This document shows, in pieces, positions 17,854-27,080 of a stretch of 64,000 nt of DNA. The notes beneath the pieces were generated by a model that was not told the DNA's origin, ran no database searches, and was given only the letters and a program-made list of their open reading frames with translations. How positions within the stretch are numbered: position 1 is the stretch's first letter; each line of letters starts with the position of its first letter. The stretch is from Moraxellaceae bacterium AER2_44_116 (GTDB lineage: Bacteria; Pseudomonadota; Gammaproteobacteria; Pseudomonadales; Moraxellaceae). A program made the position numbers and the translations under genes. Location of the stretch: positions 1 to 64,000 of the forward strand of contig VIAD01000005.1 in NCBI GenBank assembly GCA_006546595.1, given 5' to 3'.

Positions 17854-18735
17854 ATGCGTATTACACTCAAACAACTGGCTGTTTTTGTCGCGGTAGCCCG
17901 TCATAGCACCGTGACTCGTGCCGCTCAAGAGCTCAATTTAACGCAAAGTGCAGCAAGCATGGCACTGTCTGACTTTGAAAGACAATTAGACTGTTTGTTG
18001 TTTGACCGTATCGGAAAGCGATTACAACTCAATGATTTAGGGAGAAAACTACTTCCTCAAGCCATTAACACTGTGGCTCATGCCAATGAACTGGAAGATT
18101 TGGCTCGTGGTCACGGCGACAAAGTTGGCAGTCTCAAAATTGGCGCAAGTTTAACGATTGGTAATTACTCCATGCCGCCGTTAATCGCGGCGTTCATGCG
18201 TCAACATCCCCAATGCCAATTGAGTTTAGATATTGCCAATACCAGTCATATCATTGCGGCTCTTGAGCATTTTGAATTGGATGTCGGTTTTATTGAGGGT
18301 TTTTGTCACGCACCAAACTTGGAAGTGATTCCTTGGCAGCAAGACGAATTGGTCGTATTTGCCGCGCCGAGTCACCCCTTAGCGCAAAAAGAGCAACTTA
18401 ATGAAGCCGATTTTGCCAATGCTGAGTGGATTCTACGTGAGGCAGGTTCTGGCACGCGTGAGATTTTTGATAATGCCGTGATTGGCCGACTGCCACACTT
18501 AAACGTTTTATTAGAGCTCGGTCATACCGAAGCGATTCAACGGGTGGTTGCCAGTGGCCTCGGAATTGGTTGTGCTTCACGCCTCTCGTTAACAGAGGCT
18601 CTAGCCAGCAATACGTTAACTCTCTTGCCCACACCATTTTGGAATTTAACACGCCAGTTTTTTATTCTCATTCATCGACAAAAATATCGTACTTATGGTT
18701 TGGAACAATTTATTAGCCACTGTGTCAGTACTTAA
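17854..18735 (+). CDS. LysR-family transcriptional regulator
   Basis: A 293-residue regulator: N-terminal winged helix-turn-helix (residues 1-60; STVTRAAQELNLTQSAASMALSD region is the recognition segment) and a C-terminal periplasmic-binding-protein-like effector domain (about 90-293). The target and effector are unknown. It interrupts the neighbourhood that in Pseudomonas runs directly from psd to the fimX-adjacent gene, so it may be an insertion specific to this lineage. No divergent target gene sits next to it. Confidence 0.92.
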   Translation: MRITLKQLAVFVAVARHSTVTRAAQELNLTQSAASMALSDFERQLDCLLFDRIGKRLQLNDLGRKLLPQAINTVAHANELEDLARGHGDKVGSLKIGASLTIGNYSMPPLIAAFMRQHPQCQLSLDIANTSHIIAALEHFELDVGFIEGFCHAPNLEVIPWQQDELVVFAAPSHPLAQKEQLNEADFANAEWILREAGSGTREIFDNAVIGRLPHLNVLLELGHTEAIQRVVASGLGIGCASRLSLTEALASNTLTLLPTPFWNLTRQFFILIHRQKYRTYGLEQFISHCVST

Positions 18736-19169
18736 TTCATCCAGCAATTCACCGCTGCATTCTAACAAAATAGGCGGTTATCACGGCCAACCAGAAATAA
18801 AGGCCGATGAAAGCAAGGGTTTATGATACCAAAAATGTGATATAAGTCTCAGAATCTACTGGAACACCGTTTTTTTTATCGCTCTTGTTTCAATAATCAT
18901 TTTTTAACTTGCGCTTTTGTTGACTATCAACAAAAATCACCGCTATCGCTATTTGTTTACGGACACTCCCCATGTTGTCTAGGTTATAATCGCTCAGACG
19001 ATTCATCGGCTCAAGAAGGAAGAGCGACCTGTTGACTGTTAAATAGGCAAATGTCGTCCCCCCCTTTCAACAGGGAATAAGCAACTGAGTGATCGGCTTT
19101 CTGTTGCTTCATCATAAAAAAAATCACGCTACGGCGTGGATAATGGAAATAATATAGGTCACTATCACA
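18736..19169. other. Intergenic region between the LysR and PilZ-like genes
   Basis: No coding potential or RNA gene is recognised in these 434 bases. A TATAAT at 18985-18990 is a possible -10 box without a convincing -35. CACGC (19125-19129) and GCGTG (19134-19138) form a short hairpin that on the minus strand is followed by a run of T, but no minus-strand gene feeds it. Confidence 0.4.
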
Positions 19170-20981
19170 ATGATAACTAACAATAGCAGCCAAATTGGGC
19201 AAAGTTTGCCAGAAAAAACACTGAATCAACTCAGCTTGGTCGGTCACTCTAAATCAGACATGCAAGCATGGGTTAACCACCTGCCGATGATGAATGTTGG
19301 TGAAACCACCAAACAACTGTATCAAACGCTGCAAGAACTTACCAAGCTCAAAACATCTGAAGAAAACCGCTATGAGTTATTGGAAATATTAAGACCCTGC
19401 ACGCAATCTATTCTGCAATCGTTAGCCAAGCATTATCTCAATCAATCGGTATTACTTCCTGATCGTGCCAATCGAGTTGCGTCTCTCGCGCAATCATTAC
19501 GTACTTACTTAGCAACGGGCTATAAAATAGTCGCTTTTGACTGTATTGAAAAATTACAAACGAAATTGAGCATTATTGGTATTGGCCGCCGTCAACAACA
19601 ACAATTAGCCGCACAAAGCTTTCAACGTGCTATTAGTGAACTTGGTGGTTTGCTACTCGAAACACATTTGCTCTATTTACCTTCACCTACGGGTGCATGG
19701 CTTGACTTACATGCTCTGTATCGTTCAGCCGTTGCTTATGGCGTTGCCCAAATTAAAATCCCTGATACTCATGTCCATTTAAGCCAAGACCTGACTAGCA
19801 CAGAGTCCTATTTACGCAGCATTATTCTTGCTGCTAGCCACACCAATAAATTACGCCAAAGTGAAATTCGTCAAATTTATGAAGCGACTGAATTGTGGAC
19901 AGCTCACTTAAAAATAAAAACCAAATATACGCCAACCGACTTATTATTAATTGATACTGACAATGATTTGCCGCCTATTTATGTCTCCAAGTCAACCGAT
20001 GTGCCACACGCACTCTATATAGACGCACAAAAATTAGTGCAACACTTACAAACCATTCAAAGTACACCAAGTAATCAACTACAAAAATCAGAAGCGTTAA
20101 CACCCAGTCTGTTTCAACATTTAATTGGTATTTGGAGTGCACCAACTGAGCGTACATTTGCTCGGCGCAGTCACGAAGGTCATCTTTTAGTCTGTTTAGG
20201 TCTAACCGCCACCCATTATCATTTAGCTGATGAAATTGATTTTGAGTCAGTGATTAATATCAAAAACTCATTTAGTGAAGAAGAAGCTAATTTGTTTTTG
20301 CGTAATGGCATTGCTGAAGATGGCTTTCAACCCGATACATGGAGTTTTAATATTGGTAATGTTGAAGGTGTTGATCAAGAAATCGCTGCACGCAAACTGC
20401 AACAAGAGACCAAAGTTCAAGCAAATCTGTATCCCCCACAATCGACGCTAATTGTTAATATTAGTCCTGGTGGCTATTGTATTCGTTGGCAAGGTGAGCC
20501 ACCGATTAGTTTACGGACAGGCGAAATTCTCGTCTTGCGCGAGCCCGAAGATAATAGCTGGAATATTGGGGTCATTCGTTGGGTTAAACAATTACCCACC
20601 GAAGGTGCGGAAGCAGGCATCGAAATTTTATCAGCACGCGCTAAACCCTGCGGCTCGCGGGTACTAAAAAAAACAGGTGACAGCACGGAGTATATGCGTA
20701 CATTATTACTCCCTGAAATGAAATCGCTACACCGTCCTGCCACACTGATTACACCCAACGTATCGTTCCGTAGTGGCTACCACGTCTTAATTCGCCAAGG
20801 GAATGAAGAAGTAAAAGTACAGTTAACAACGGAAATGTTAACGACGCAAAGTTTTAGTCAGTTTGAGTTTGCCCTGCTACAATCGCAAGACAAACAGCAA
20901 AGCATCACCAGTAAACCCGCTAGTCTGTTAGAGAAAGTAGAACCTAAGGATGATTTTGATACGTTATGGGGCAATTTGTAA
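19170..20981 (+). CDS. PilZ-like domain protein next to fimX
   Basis: A 603-residue soluble protein with a long helical N-terminal part and a beta-rich segment near residues 425-500. There, NISPGGYCIRW fits the N-x-S-x-x-G element of PilZ c-di-GMP-binding domains, but the upstream RxxxR arginine motif is not evident, so binding may be lost or the domain divergent. In Pseudomonas aeruginosa a protein of this kind lies directly upstream of fimX, and the pairing is kept here with a 79-nt gap. A role in type IV pilus or twitching control is inferred from that context. Confidence 0.7.
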   Translation: MITNNSSQIGQSLPEKTLNQLSLVGHSKSDMQAWVNHLPMMNVGETTKQLYQTLQELTKLKTSEENRYELLEILRPCTQSILQSLAKHYLNQSVLLPDRANRVASLAQSLRTYLATGYKIVAFDCIEKLQTKLSIIGIGRRQQQQLAAQSFQRAISELGGLLLETHLLYLPSPTGAWLDLHALYRSAVAYGVAQIKIPDTHVHLSQDLTSTESYLRSIILAASHTNKLRQSEIRQIYEATELWTAHLKIKTKYTPTDLLLIDTDNDLPPIYVSKSTDVPHALYIDAQKLVQHLQTIQSTPSNQLQKSEALTPSLFQHLIGIWSAPTERTFARRSHEGHLLVCLGLTATHYHLADEIDFESVINIKNSFSEEEANLFLRNGIAEDGFQPDTWSFNIGNVEGVDQEIAARKLQQETKVQANLYPPQSTLIVNISPGGYCIRWQGEPPISLRTGEILVLREPEDNSWNIGVIRWVKQLPTEGAEAGIEILSARAKPCGSRVLKKTGDSTEYMRTLLLPEMKSLHRPATLITPNVSFRSGYHVLIRQGNEEVKVQLTTEMLTTQSFSQFEFALLQSQDKQQSITSKPASLLEKVEPKDDFDTLWGNL

Positions 20982-21060
20982 GCTCTAAACAGCCCTGAAT
21001 GCTAATTTTAATAGCCCTACACAGAAGGCATAGTGCCTCAATATTAGGACTTATGACTAT

Positions 21061-23145
21061 ATGGCCGCAAAAAGTGAAACATTACGTTTATTGGTACTTC
21101 ATAACTCCGCCGATAACACCGAAGATATTATTAAAGCATTAAAAAATGCAGGTACACCAACTCGTCCTCAATTAGTTGCCAACATTGAAGACTTTGAAGA
21201 CACCATCAAAAGCCAAGCATGGGATTTAGTGCTGGCAGGTGAATCCGTGAGCGACGGTGGCTACGGCGATGCGCTACAAGCAATTCGTAATCTAGATAAA
21301 GATATCCCCGTTATTGTCTTACTAAATACGTATGATGAAGAAATGATTGTTGAATCATTAGAGCTAGGTGCTGCCGATGCGATTGTCTTCAACCAACATC
21401 AACACTTAGTCTTTTGTATTCGTCGTGAATTAAATAACTTATATCATCGCCGCGCTCAACGTAAAGCCGAATCATTTCTTAAAGAAACCGAAAAACGCTG
21501 TCAATTACTGCTCGAAAACTCACGCGATGCCATTGCTTATGTTCATGATGGTATGCACATTTATGCCAATAAAGCTTATGTTGAACTTTTTGGCCATGAC
21601 TCTGCTGAAGACCTAGAAGGCATGCCTATTATTGACCTCGTCGCCAAGCAAGATTTGGTCAACTTCAAGGACTATCTCCGTTCTTATAGTAAAGGCGAAA
21701 AAATATCACGAGACCTCAAGTTTCATGGCATGAAAGCGGATGGCGATCAAGTCGATGCCATGATGCAACTGTCAGCCGCCAGCTATGACGGCGAATTGTG
21801 TACACAAATTATTATTCACCGTGATGATGGTGACGGTAAAGCTGTACTTTTGGCACAGCAATTAAAAGCAGTAACATCTATAGATCAATTGACGGGTCTG
21901 CCAAATCGACAACAATTTGAAGAAAAACTAGAAGAAGCTCTCATTCAAGCTCAACGTGAAAAAGTGCAAAGTACACTGTTTTATATGAGTATGGATAATG
22001 TGCCACAAATTAATGCTAATGCAGGAATAGTCGGTACAGACTCGGTGATTACCGATTTGTCGAAGCTTTTAAGCTCTCAGATTGGCGAAGGCATCTTAGC
22101 GCGTTTTAGTGACAGTGCATTTACTGCCATTTTAAGTAATCTCAATACAGAACAAGCAAAAGCACTCGCCGAAAAAATCTGTCAAACGACTCACGAGCGT
22201 TTGTTTGACATTCCCAATGGCAAAACCATTCAAACATCGCTCAGTGTTGGCGTTGCCATGATTGGTGAAACCGCTCCTGATGCACCAGAGCTGTTGTCAC
22301 GCGCTGTCAATGCTGCCGAAAAAGTGAAGTTATTAACCAAAGGCACAGGTAACGGCGTTAACGTCTATAACCCTGCTGAAAATGCTGCTGCCAACAACTC
22401 CGCATTACGCGAACTACTGGTCGAAGCCTTAGAACAAAATAAATTTAAATTACTCTTTCAGCCCTTGTTTGATGTTGAAGATGAAAATGCACAATTCTAT
22501 GAAGTCTTTGTCCGTTTACCATTAGCTGACGGTAAAGTCATGGCTCCTGATGAGTTTTTAACGGTTGCTCAACAATACAACTTAGGTAGTAAAATTGACC
22601 GTTGGATTTTAATCAACGCCTGTAAACGCCTTAAAGATCATCTAACACGTCATGCGGGTAGTCGTTTATTACTTAATTTAACGGCGGAGTCGTTGCAAGA
22701 TCCTAGTTTGCCAGACCTCATTAACAAACTCACCAAAGCCATTGACCCCAAAGGCCAACCACTGGTGATTCAGTTTGCTGAAAATGATGTTGTCACTTAC
22801 TTAAAACAAGCCAAAGAGCATATTGCCACCTTAAGACAAGGAGGTTGTGCTGTGTCTATTACGAACTTTGGCTGTACCTTAAATCCACTCAACACCTTAA
22901 AACACGTTGAAATTGACTACATCAAATTAGACCGCTCGTTTACTCAAGACCTAAACCAAGAAGACAACTTAGATACCACGAAGAAGCTGTCCTCCGAAAT
23001 CAACGCATTAAACAAGCAACTGATTGTTTCTTATGTTGAAAATGCGGCAACCGTGTCTAAACTTTGGACAATGGGTGTACGTTATTTACAAGGCTATTAC
23101 TTACAGCCGCCATCAGAAAACATGGTTTACGAAAACGCCAATTAA
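21061..23145 (+). CDS. fimX: FimX-like REC-PAS-GGDEF-EAL protein
   Basis: A 694-residue four-domain protein: REC-like (about 5-120), PAS (about 140-255), GGDEF (about 280-425) and EAL (about 440-690). All enzymatic signatures look degenerate: the REC phospho-acceptor Asp is replaced (WDLVLAGES), the GGDEF motif reads SDSAF, EAL reads EVF, and the catalytic DDFG of EAL proteins reads TNFG. P. aeruginosa FimX has the same architecture and acts as a c-di-GMP-binding receptor that promotes type IV pilus assembly at the pole, rather than as an enzyme. Position downstream of rhodanese, psd and the PilZ-like gene supports orthology. Confidence 0.88.
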   Translation: MAAKSETLRLLVLHNSADNTEDIIKALKNAGTPTRPQLVANIEDFEDTIKSQAWDLVLAGESVSDGGYGDALQAIRNLDKDIPVIVLLNTYDEEMIVESLELGAADAIVFNQHQHLVFCIRRELNNLYHRRAQRKAESFLKETEKRCQLLLENSRDAIAYVHDGMHIYANKAYVELFGHDSAEDLEGMPIIDLVAKQDLVNFKDYLRSYSKGEKISRDLKFHGMKADGDQVDAMMQLSAASYDGELCTQIIIHRDDGDGKAVLLAQQLKAVTSIDQLTGLPNRQQFEEKLEEALIQAQREKVQSTLFYMSMDNVPQINANAGIVGTDSVITDLSKLLSSQIGEGILARFSDSAFTAILSNLNTEQAKALAEKICQTTHERLFDIPNGKTIQTSLSVGVAMIGETAPDAPELLSRAVNAAEKVKLLTKGTGNGVNVYNPAENAAANNSALRELLVEALEQNKFKLLFQPLFDVEDENAQFYEVFVRLPLADGKVMAPDEFLTVAQQYNLGSKIDRWILINACKRLKDHLTRHAGSRLLLNLTAESLQDPSLPDLINKLTKAIDPKGQPLVIQFAENDVVTYLKQAKEHIATLRQGGCAVSITNFGCTLNPLNTLKHVEIDYIKLDRSFTQDLNQEDNLDTTKKLSSEINALNKQLIVSYVENAATVSKLWTMGVRYLQGYYLQPPSENMVYENAN

Positions 23146-23165
23146 CAACGCAACAACACAACAGA

Positions 23166-23189
23166 GGGCGATTAATCAATCGCCCTTCT
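23166..23189 (+). terminator. Intrinsic terminator after fimX
   Basis: GGGCGATT (23166-23173) and AATCGCCC (23178-23185) form an 8-bp stem with a four-base loop, followed by TTCT, 20 nt after the fimX stop codon. Confidence 0.7.
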
Positions 23190-23314
23190 GCTGACTATAA
23201 GATCGTTTCCATTTCTGCAACACCTATTCCACCAAAGCCGCGCTAGTCAGCACACCTATCAAGCACTATTCTTCGCTCCAAGCACTCAATATTCAGTGTG
23301 TTTAGGAGGCTATT

Positions 23315-23983
23315 ATGCTCACTCGCGGCTCTGGTACTTATGGCTGGTTAAATGCGCGCTATAGTTTTTCCTTTGCCTCGTGGCATGACCCACGCCATAT
23401 GGGCGTATCTAGCTTACGCGTGATTAACGAAGATATTGTTCGGCCACAGACAGGATTTTCTCGGCACTCGCACGACAATATGGAAATTCTGACCTATGTG
23501 CTAGAAGGTGAAGTCAGTCACGAAGACAGCATGGGCAACAAAACGACGATTAGTGCAGGTGAATGTCAATTAATGAGTGCAGGTAGCGGAATTAGTCATA
23601 GTGAGATGAATCGCCACCCCACTCAATCGTTGCATTTATTGCAAATTTGGCTCTATCCCAATGTCAATGACACCAAGCCTCGTTATCAACAAATTATGTT
23701 ATCTACGGAAGATGGTTTAACGTTAATTGCCTCGCCTGAAGAATACAAAGGCAGTATGTACATCAAACAGGATGCGGCGATTTTTCGGATAAAACTGAAT
23801 GCGGGACAAACACAAGCCTTACCGATTGCCAGAAACAAAGGTTATTTACACCTGATTCGTGGCCAAGGACAGGTAGAAAACCGTCTATTAACTACGGGGG
23901 ATGCCTTGATTAGCCACGATGAACACACTCTGACACTGACGGCTTTAACCGCCGTTGAAGCCTTATGGTTTGATTTAGCATAA
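23315..23983 (+). CDS. Pirin family protein (YhhW-like bicupin)
   Basis: A 222-residue two-cupin protein. The N-terminal cupin holds the metal ligands in FSRHSHDNMEILTYVLEGE and in the HSEMN segment (near 98-102). Bacterial pirins of this size include quercetinase-active YhhW, but the physiological substrate is generally unknown. AGGAGG lies just before the ATG. It is 17 nt upstream of the nitroreductase gene, so the two probably form an operon, a common combination for small redox-related proteins. Confidence 0.9.
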   Translation: MLTRGSGTYGWLNARYSFSFASWHDPRHMGVSSLRVINEDIVRPQTGFSRHSHDNMEILTYVLEGEVSHEDSMGNKTTISAGECQLMSAGSGISHSEMNRHPTQSLHLLQIWLYPNVNDTKPRYQQIMLSTEDGLTLIASPEEYKGSMYIKQDAAIFRIKLNAGQTQALPIARNKGYLHLIRGQGQVENRLLTTGDALISHDEHTLTLTALTAVEALWFDLA

Positions 23984-24000
23984 TTTACTGGAGAACTGAT

Positions 24001-24591
24001 ATGACAACTCGTTTAACACAAGAAACCCTCGGCCAACTTTTTACCGAAGCCCGTACGTTCTCGGCGTGGCAAGATAAAGCCGTCACCCCCGAATTGATTC
24101 AAGAACTGTATGATCTGACCAAATTTGCCCCCACATCGGTCAACGGCTCACCTGCTCGCTTTATTTTTGTGACTAGTCCTGAAGCTAAAGCCAAGCTGAA
24201 ACCCGCCCTTTCCGAAGGTAACATTGATAAAACCATGAACGCCCCCGTCACGGTCATTATTGCCGCTGACCACAGCTTCTACGAGCATTTACCGCAGTTG
24301 TTTCCTCAAGCCGATGCCAAGTCTTGGTTTGTCGGTAATGAGGCGTTAATTGATGCTACTGCCTTTAGAAATAGCTCGCTACAAGGGGCTTATTTAATTT
24401 TGGCAGCGCGGGCGTTAGGTTTAGATACAGGCGCGATGTCTGGCTTTGACAATGCGGCGGTTGATGCAGCTTTTTTTGCAGGCACAAACACACGCTCGAA
24501 TTTTTTGATTAATTTGGGTTATGGCGATGTCAGTAAATTATATCCTCGTAATCCCCGTTTAAGCTTTGAACAAGCGGCGCAGATTTTATAA
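24001..24591 (+). CDS. Nitroreductase family protein, RutE-like (malonic semialdehyde reductase type)
   Basis: A 196-residue FMN-dependent nitroreductase, the same length as E. coli RutE. The motif APTSVNGSPARFIFV near residues 41-55, SSLQGAYLILAARALGLDTGAMSGFD and INLGYGD are family signatures. RutE reduces malonic semialdehyde in pyrimidine breakdown, but no other rut genes are near, so a general detoxifying or quinone reductase role is equally possible. Follows the pirin gene. Confidence 0.85.
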   Translation: MTTRLTQETLGQLFTEARTFSAWQDKAVTPELIQELYDLTKFAPTSVNGSPARFIFVTSPEAKAKLKPALSEGNIDKTMNAPVTVIIAADHSFYEHLPQLFPQADAKSWFVGNEALIDATAFRNSSLQGAYLILAARALGLDTGAMSGFDNAAVDAAFFAGTNTRSNFLINLGYGDVSKLYPRNPRLSFEQAAQIL

Positions 24592-24700
24592 TTGAATGAT
24601 TATTGGGTACGTGACGAAACACGCGCCCAAAGACATTGACAAGCCTTGAAATGCCTTTAGGATGATACAACTATATACGTATTATCCTAGAGTTTTCATC

Positions 24701-26002
24701 ATGAGCGACCATAATAAATCCCACGCCAGTACGCCAACCAAACGCTTTATGCGCCTCGCAGGGATGACCGCCAGTATTACAGGCAAAGTGATGAGTAACT
24801 CGATGAAAAGTTTGGTGGGTTCTGCTGAACAAAAAGCGGAAGCCCGTAGTGATATGTATCATGAAATTGGCAAACAAATTGCCAATACGCTCGGAGAAAT
24901 GAAAGGCGCGGTCATGAAAGTTGGCCAAATCGCCTCACAATACCAAGACATTTTCCCGCCTGAAATTGCCGCCGCCATGAGTAAGCTACAAAAAGAAGCC
25001 CCACCAATGCCGTTTAATATTATTGAACAGCAAATCATTCGTGAGTTAGGGGTAAAACCGCACGAAAAGTTTCTCGAATTTGATGAAAAACCGTTTGCAG
25101 CCGCCTCTATTGGCCAAGTCCATCGCGCTAAACTACCAACAGGCGAAGATGTGATTGTCAAAGTCCAGTACCCTGGTGTCGAAGAATGTTGTGAGTCCGA
25201 CTTAAAACATTTACGTATGGCGTTAAAACTTGCAGGTGTTATTAAAATTAATAAAGAACTGCAAGAAAAACTCTTTGATGAAATCCGTGTCTCGCTGCAT
25301 GCTGAATTGGATTATTTACAGGAAGCGGCAAACCTAGTTGAGTTTCGTGAGTTTCATGCTAAAGATGAAAAAGTCATTATTCCACGTGTATTTAGTGAAT
25401 ACTCCAGTAAACGTGTACTGACGTTGAGTTATGAAGGTGGTGATGGTATTGCTGATGCTAAGCACTACCCTGCTGCGATGCGTAATGAAATTGGCGAACG
25501 TTTATTTCATGTCTTATGTGAACAAATGTATCACCTGCAAGCCTTACATTGCGACTCTCACCCCGGTAACTTTGCCTTTCGACCTGACGGGAGCTTAGTG
25601 ATTTATGATTTTGGCTGTGTCAAACGTTTAGATCCTATATTAGTGGGAGAAATGAAGCGTTTAGTGAAAGCCGCATTGGCCAATGATTATGCTACTGTTG
25701 AAGTCTGTTTGCGTGATTTGGGCGTACGTACACATGTAGGTGAAGTACCACCAGAGTATTATTTGGAATGGATTGCTATTTTACTTGCACCGCTGCAAAA
25801 CAAAACCTTTGATTTTGCTCATAGCCAAGTACATGAACAAGTATTAAAACAAATGAAATCACTAATGAAGTATTGGGATAGCTTTCAACCCAGTGCCGAA
25901 ACCATGATGGTTAATCGAGCGATTGGCGGCCATTACTGGAACTTTGTTAATTTAGGCGTGCACATGAATTTGCATCAGCCATTAATGGTGTATTTGGGTT
26001 AA
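24701..26002 (+). CDS. ABC1/ADCK-family kinase-like protein
   Basis: A 433-residue UbiB-family protein. Family motifs: KVGQIASQYQDIFPPE, AAASIGQVHRAKL (alanine-rich loop), CDSHPGNFAF and the metal-binding VIYDFGCVKRL. Unlike the UbiB at 10842-12479 it lacks C-terminal membrane helices. The ATG at 24701 begins MSDHNKSHAS and is preferred to an in-frame codon 39 nt upstream that lies within the presumed leader. Proteins of this AarF group are linked to lipid or quinone homeostasis, but the substrate is unknown. Stands alone. Confidence 0.88.
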   Translation: MSDHNKSHASTPTKRFMRLAGMTASITGKVMSNSMKSLVGSAEQKAEARSDMYHEIGKQIANTLGEMKGAVMKVGQIASQYQDIFPPEIAAAMSKLQKEAPPMPFNIIEQQIIRELGVKPHEKFLEFDEKPFAAASIGQVHRAKLPTGEDVIVKVQYPGVEECCESDLKHLRMALKLAGVIKINKELQEKLFDEIRVSLHAELDYLQEAANLVEFREFHAKDEKVIIPRVFSEYSSKRVLTLSYEGGDGIADAKHYPAAMRNEIGERLFHVLCEQMYHLQALHCDSHPGNFAFRPDGSLVIYDFGCVKRLDPILVGEMKRLVKAALANDYATVEVCLRDLGVRTHVGEVPPEYYLEWIAILLAPLQNKTFDFAHSQVHEQVLKQMKSLMKYWDSFQPSAETMMVNRAIGGHYWNFVNLGVHMNLHQPLMVYLG

Positions 26003-26071
26003 CGCGTTAAAAAATAAGGGCAACCAATGGCTGCACTTATTAAATCACATCACCAAAAGTACCCATATTTT

Positions 26072-26123
26072 CCGTTCGCACGGAGCTTGTCGAAGGGTTA
26101 GTTCGACAGGCTCACCATGAACG
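26072..26123. repeat. Dispersed palindromic repeat, family B copy 1
   Basis: GAGCTTGTCGAA and TTCGACAGGCTC are near-perfect complements (11 of 12) inside a longer palindrome starting CCGTTCG and ending GAACG. Outer arms CCAAAAGT (26053-26060) and ACTTTTGG (26129-26136) extend the symmetry. It lies between the convergent ABC1 and FHA genes, so it could end both transcripts. Copies 2 and 3 are inside the Ter locus. Confidence 0.8.
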
Positions 26124-26144
26124 ATGAAACTTTTGGTTCGTTAT

Positions 26145-27065
26145 TTAAGTAAACAGCATATAACCCGCCAACATGGCAATCGCGATTAAGAAGAAAATAA
26201 CCATCATGCCCGCACTATTACCATCCGCTGCTGGAGGCTTCGGTGCCGCATCATGAGATGGGCTCACAGGTGCTGGAGCAGGTTTTGATGCAGGAATTGG
26301 CGAATGCTGCGGTGCATGATTAACAGGCGCTGGCGAATGACTCTTAGGTGCAGGTTTAGGCACAGGAACATTCACAACGGGACGGAACTGTGTACGCTCC
26401 GCCTCTTCCTCAAAATCTGTGTGAGCGACTGTTTCTACTGGTCCAACGACCTTAAAGACCATCGCATCAAACTTGACTTCATCACCATTTTGCAAGGCAA
26501 TTTCATCATGTTTTTTGCCATTGACAAAAGAGCCATTTGAAGAACCTAAGTCTTTCACCCACAATTGTCCTGCACGTATCGAAAACTCGGCATGACGACG
26601 AGACACATGTGCGCCACCAACGACAATCTCGCAATGCGGGTCGCGGCCAATGACACTCGTGCCATCAATAGGAAACATACGGCCTGAAATAACGCCAGTC
26701 ATGGCTTTTACTTGCCATAATGGAGGCGGTTTGGGCATGTCACGCTTAACGACTTGCGGAGCAGGCTCAGGTGGTGCTTTTGTAGGATCAATAATTTGCA
26801 GTTCGACTAAGTGTAAACGAATAATATCGCCCACTTTAATTTCTGTACGCTTAGAAACGGGCACACCATTTAAGAACGTGCCATTAACGCTGCCCGTATC
26901 ACGGAGGTACAGCTTGCCGTCTTCTTGTTGAAGTTCAGCATGAAAGACACTAACACCTTCATCATTAATCACAAGGTTGTTGGTTTTATCACGGCCAATC
27001 GTTAAACGAGGGTCCACCAACCAAAAAGCAGGTTGACGACGGTCAACAAACTGTAACTTTAACAT
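26145..27065 (-). CDS. Twin FHA-domain membrane-anchored protein
   Basis: A 306-residue protein with two forkhead-associated domains that bind phosphothreonine: residues about 20-75 (IGRDKTNNLVIND and GSVNGTFLNG) and about 125-185 (IGRDPHCEIVVGG and GSSNGSFVNG). A proline-rich linker of about 60 residues follows, then one C-terminal membrane helix (MMVIFFLIAIAMLAGYMLF). So the FHA domains face the cytoplasm on a tail anchor. It is 15 nt downstream of gspD, hence probably co-transcribed with the secretion genes. No kinase gene is adjacent, though one is present in the Ter locus at 55715-57214. Confidence 0.9.
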   Translation of the reverse strand: MLKLQFVDRRQPAFWLVDPRLTIGRDKTNNLVINDEGVSVFHAELQQEDGKLYLRDTGSVNGTFLNGVPVSKRTEIKVGDIIRLHLVELQIIDPTKAPPEPAPQVVKRDMPKPPPLWQVKAMTGVISGRMFPIDGTSVIGRDPHCEIVVGGAHVSRRHAEFSIRAGQLWVKDLGSSNGSFVNGKKHDEIALQNGDEVKFDAMVFKVVGPVETVAHTDFEEEAERTQFRPVVNVPVPKPAPKSHSPAPVNHAPQHSPIPASKPAPAPVSPSHDAAPKPPAADGNSAGMMVIFFLIAIAMLAGYMLFT

Positions 27066-27080
27066 GGCAATCTCTCTTCC

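Noticed and set aside
19011..19247. Minus-strand ORF in the gap before the PilZ-like gene
   Set aside because: No convincing start signal, no recognised family, and it overlaps the start of the plus-strand gene.
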